A stretch of DNA of 64,000 bases from Xestospongia muta (lineage: Eukaryota > Porifera > Demospongiae > Haplosclerida > Petrosiidae). Positions 32,131-64,000 of the stretch are shown one piece after another. The position numbers were made by a program, and so were the translations under genes. The stretch spans positions 6,709,229-6,773,228 of the forward strand of contig OY848921.1 in assembly GCA_963693285.1 (NCBI GenBank), read 5' to 3'. The notes beneath the pieces are model-generated. The model was not told where the DNA came from. It searched no databases and saw nothing but the letters and a program-made list of their open reading frames with translations. Every line of letters begins with the position of its first letter. Positions within the stretch are counted from its first letter, which is position 1.

Positions 32131-34520
32131 GGTGGAAATTTTTAACCCTATAAGTTTGTACCGCCTTGAACCACGCTTACAAGATTACAGACCCGATTGC
32201 GCGGTGAAACACAAAGAAGGGCGAGCACTTGCACCACTGTAAATTTAGTCAAAGAAAGGAGGTAAGTTGAACAGTACCTTATCTGATTGCTAATATAACT
32301 TACACTATGTGAAACTTTAACTAAATGACTAAGTCTGTGCAATTTTAATTCTAATTTGTCTGAGTCTATGATGAGATCATGACACTGGTAATAGTCACCT
32401 GACTATGACAATTATTGACCTAGTTCTGGGTGTCTCTAAGCTTGATGAAATTCCATAATGTCAACGAAGTATCTAGTTAAGTAGAGAATGTATTTGATTT
32501 TTGTCCTAATTAATGTTTCAATAATTGTAAATAACATACAATGTAGTAAAGTTATGTTGATTCCTCAACTTCAATGATCATGACACAATAGATATCAGAC
32601 AACCTGACACAGGATTGGAATATTGTAGCAACATCTACATGTTGTAGTCATAATGTAATGAAACTATTCCACTATCCAGCAATAGAATAATGGTTGATTG
32701 TACAAGAAATTATATTTAACCCAATTTAGCATTTTCTAGCTGATATACTTCTTAGCCGGCACTATGTAGCCATTATTAACTCTCCAGTCTTTAATATTAC
32801 ATAATTTATAGTATCAAAATGAATCTTAAGAACCTTTTATAATAATTATCTTGTTCATCATCAACAAATAAACTTTACTATTTATATGCTGGATCATCAA
32901 AACAATCAAGTTTGCTTGTTAATATATTATTATTAATAATATATTATAGCTTAGTGCTACAGCTGATTAAGCAATTTAAGCAGTTAATATGTCTATATGT
33001 CTGGGTATCACAGATAGGTATCATAGCTGTGATGAGTTAAATTTTGTTAAGAACATGCCACAAGATTAGAGTAACACTCAAGTAGAAGCACTGAAAGCAG
33101 CTCAGCAATACATCAAGACAGCAAAACAGATCGGTTGTCTTTGTCAACACTTAGCCCTCAACCAGAGATGCAAGTGCTACCATATGCTCCCACGATATCT
33201 CCATCAGAAGCCTCTGGTCCCCTCCACTGAAAGATACAAAATTGAAAGACATCAAACTCTGCACACATATGAGCCCACCCACACAATGTGTACAGGAATG
33301 CAGGATGTTTTGAACTTTGTACCTTAGCGTGTAGTATAAATAGATGCTTTTTACTTTTACTTTTTCATTATTTAAGCCACTGACAATGAACATTCAAAAC
33401 ACTAATCTACCCAAACAACCAGGTCTTTTTATCAGAGTATGTAATGATTACGTCAGATAAAGTGGTTCAGAGATAGCTACAATAAATATCATAGCTATGA
33501 TGAGTTAAGTTATCATAAGAACATACCACAACTATAGTATGTGTACTCCCCTCATATATAGATCAGAATATATGATGTTTATATCAGATAAAGTGGTATA
33601 TATTCATAATATAATAATATAATAAAATTTATTTAAGACTATAGTTTATACATTTAAAATGTATAAACCTTTTGACTAGAGCACTATATGCCTGACTGTA
33701 ACAGGTTTAACATTCATACAGACATCATGTCAGACTTGTATCTCTTTGTCATCATTTGATGTGTTATAAGACCTGCAACTATTTTGATTTACTAGTGCTA
33801 GGCCAGCATATTGTATTTGGTTCTATTGTTGTTTTGTTTAATACATAATTGTATACTGAAAATGTTACTTTGATCTTTCTACGATAATAATTATTAACCA
33901 CCAGTCACTAAGCTATGTTATAAAACATAGTTATGACACAACTCCAATATAATAAGAGAAATTAATGACAGTGGAAAGAAGACAGTTGGCTGTGCTATTC
34001 CATGTTACTATAATTAATTGCAAATGTACTTTTTGTTTAATATAAATCAATTTGACTATATATGTTAGAGTGTCAAACTAATCAAGTTTATATATTTATA
34101 TATTATTGGTTGAATATTAATATAACAAATGATCAATGTATGAAGCAGCTTCAGATGACAGTATGTCCACTATTAACATATTACTGCCTAGTGTTCATAT
34201 ATAGATATATATATGTGTGTGTGTGTGTATTTCCTTTGTTTTATTCTATTATCATATGTGACTTATCCAAGTACATAACCTTGACTTGTAAAATGATCAA
34301 CATAAATAATTACAAACATTATCAGTAAACATTATTATTTGTATTTACAAGATACACATCATCCATTATAACAGTTAATATGTTTAGTATTTATGTTGTT
34401 TAAGAGTTCTTTGTAATCCAGTACAGAATTATACTAACTATACATTTAATGTTGACATTATAGTATAATATGTACCTAAATTATTATATTATGTATTGTT
34501 ACTAGCGCACATTACTGCCT
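32131..34520. other. intergenic of copy B
   Basis: Colinear with 3380-6814 but lacking the TTAA element (empty site near 32985) and a block of about 70 bp present at about 5350-5420. The open-frame island recurs at 33080-33330. Here the plus frame starting VEALKAAQQYIKTAKQIG is open to a TAG near 33327, while copy A has two stops. No start codon or family is recognised. Confidence 0.5.

Positions 34521-64000
<29,480 letters not shown>

Overview
The window looks like AT-rich nuclear DNA of an early-branching animal. Genes are split by many GT..AG introns, some under 60 nt, and the proteins are animal-type: SPT4, acetoacetyl-CoA synthetase, a reeler-domain secreted protein, and Roc-COR GTPases with a C-terminal death domain. 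The style resembles a demosponge such as Amphimedon queenslandica; this is my inference, with no database search behind it. All gene models were joined by eye from reading frame, splice signals and family recognition.

Layout, left to right. (1) 73-1501 +: the 3' part of a DUSP plus ubiquitin-like gene related to USP4/11/15 that stops before any catalytic domain. (2) 1932-3379 -: a complete SPT4 gene. (3) 3380-6814: intergenic, with a 683-bp TTAA-flanked element. (4) 6815-20850 +: Roco gene copy A. It has a 30-nt first exon, an intron-embedded array of 48 units of about 183 bp, a 16-nt exon, a 2-kb Roc-COR exon, and two more exons ending in a death domain. (5) 21233-24037 +: reeler/mucin-like secreted protein. 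(6) 24216-31850 -: acetoacetyl-CoA synthetase lacking its first exon. (7) From about 31989 the sequence repeats the stretch that begins near 3239: an SPT4 exon-1 relic, the intergenic region, and Roco copy B (34521 to the window end), whose array has grown to about 142 units, largely as an 11-unit, 2,013-bp higher-order repeat.

The outstanding observation is the array. Every unit carries a 3' splice site (...CTATTTATAG), then exactly three bases, then a near-perfect 5' splice site (GTAAGTATGT). The flanks are almost invariant, while the three bases vary: 17 different triplets over about 190 units, all sense codons. The upstream exon ends in phase 0, and the 16-nt exon starts in phase 0 and joins the Roc exon in phase. 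Any number of 3-nt units, including none, can therefore be spliced in without breaking the frame. The simplest coding reading is a ladder of one-codon microexons that inserts a variable peptide just ahead of a Roc GTPase. The paralogues carry different codes: Ala/Gly/Val/Leu/Arg/Met in A, Glu/Phe/Pro/Asp in B. Whether units are used singly, serially by recursive splicing, or not at all cannot be decided from DNA alone.

The second theme is a tandem segmental duplication with a 28.75-kb period. Its breakpoints lie in SPT4 intron 1 and in the first AACS intron, which explains both the SPT4 relic and the missing AACS start. It predicts a second reeler gene and a complete AACS to the right of the window.
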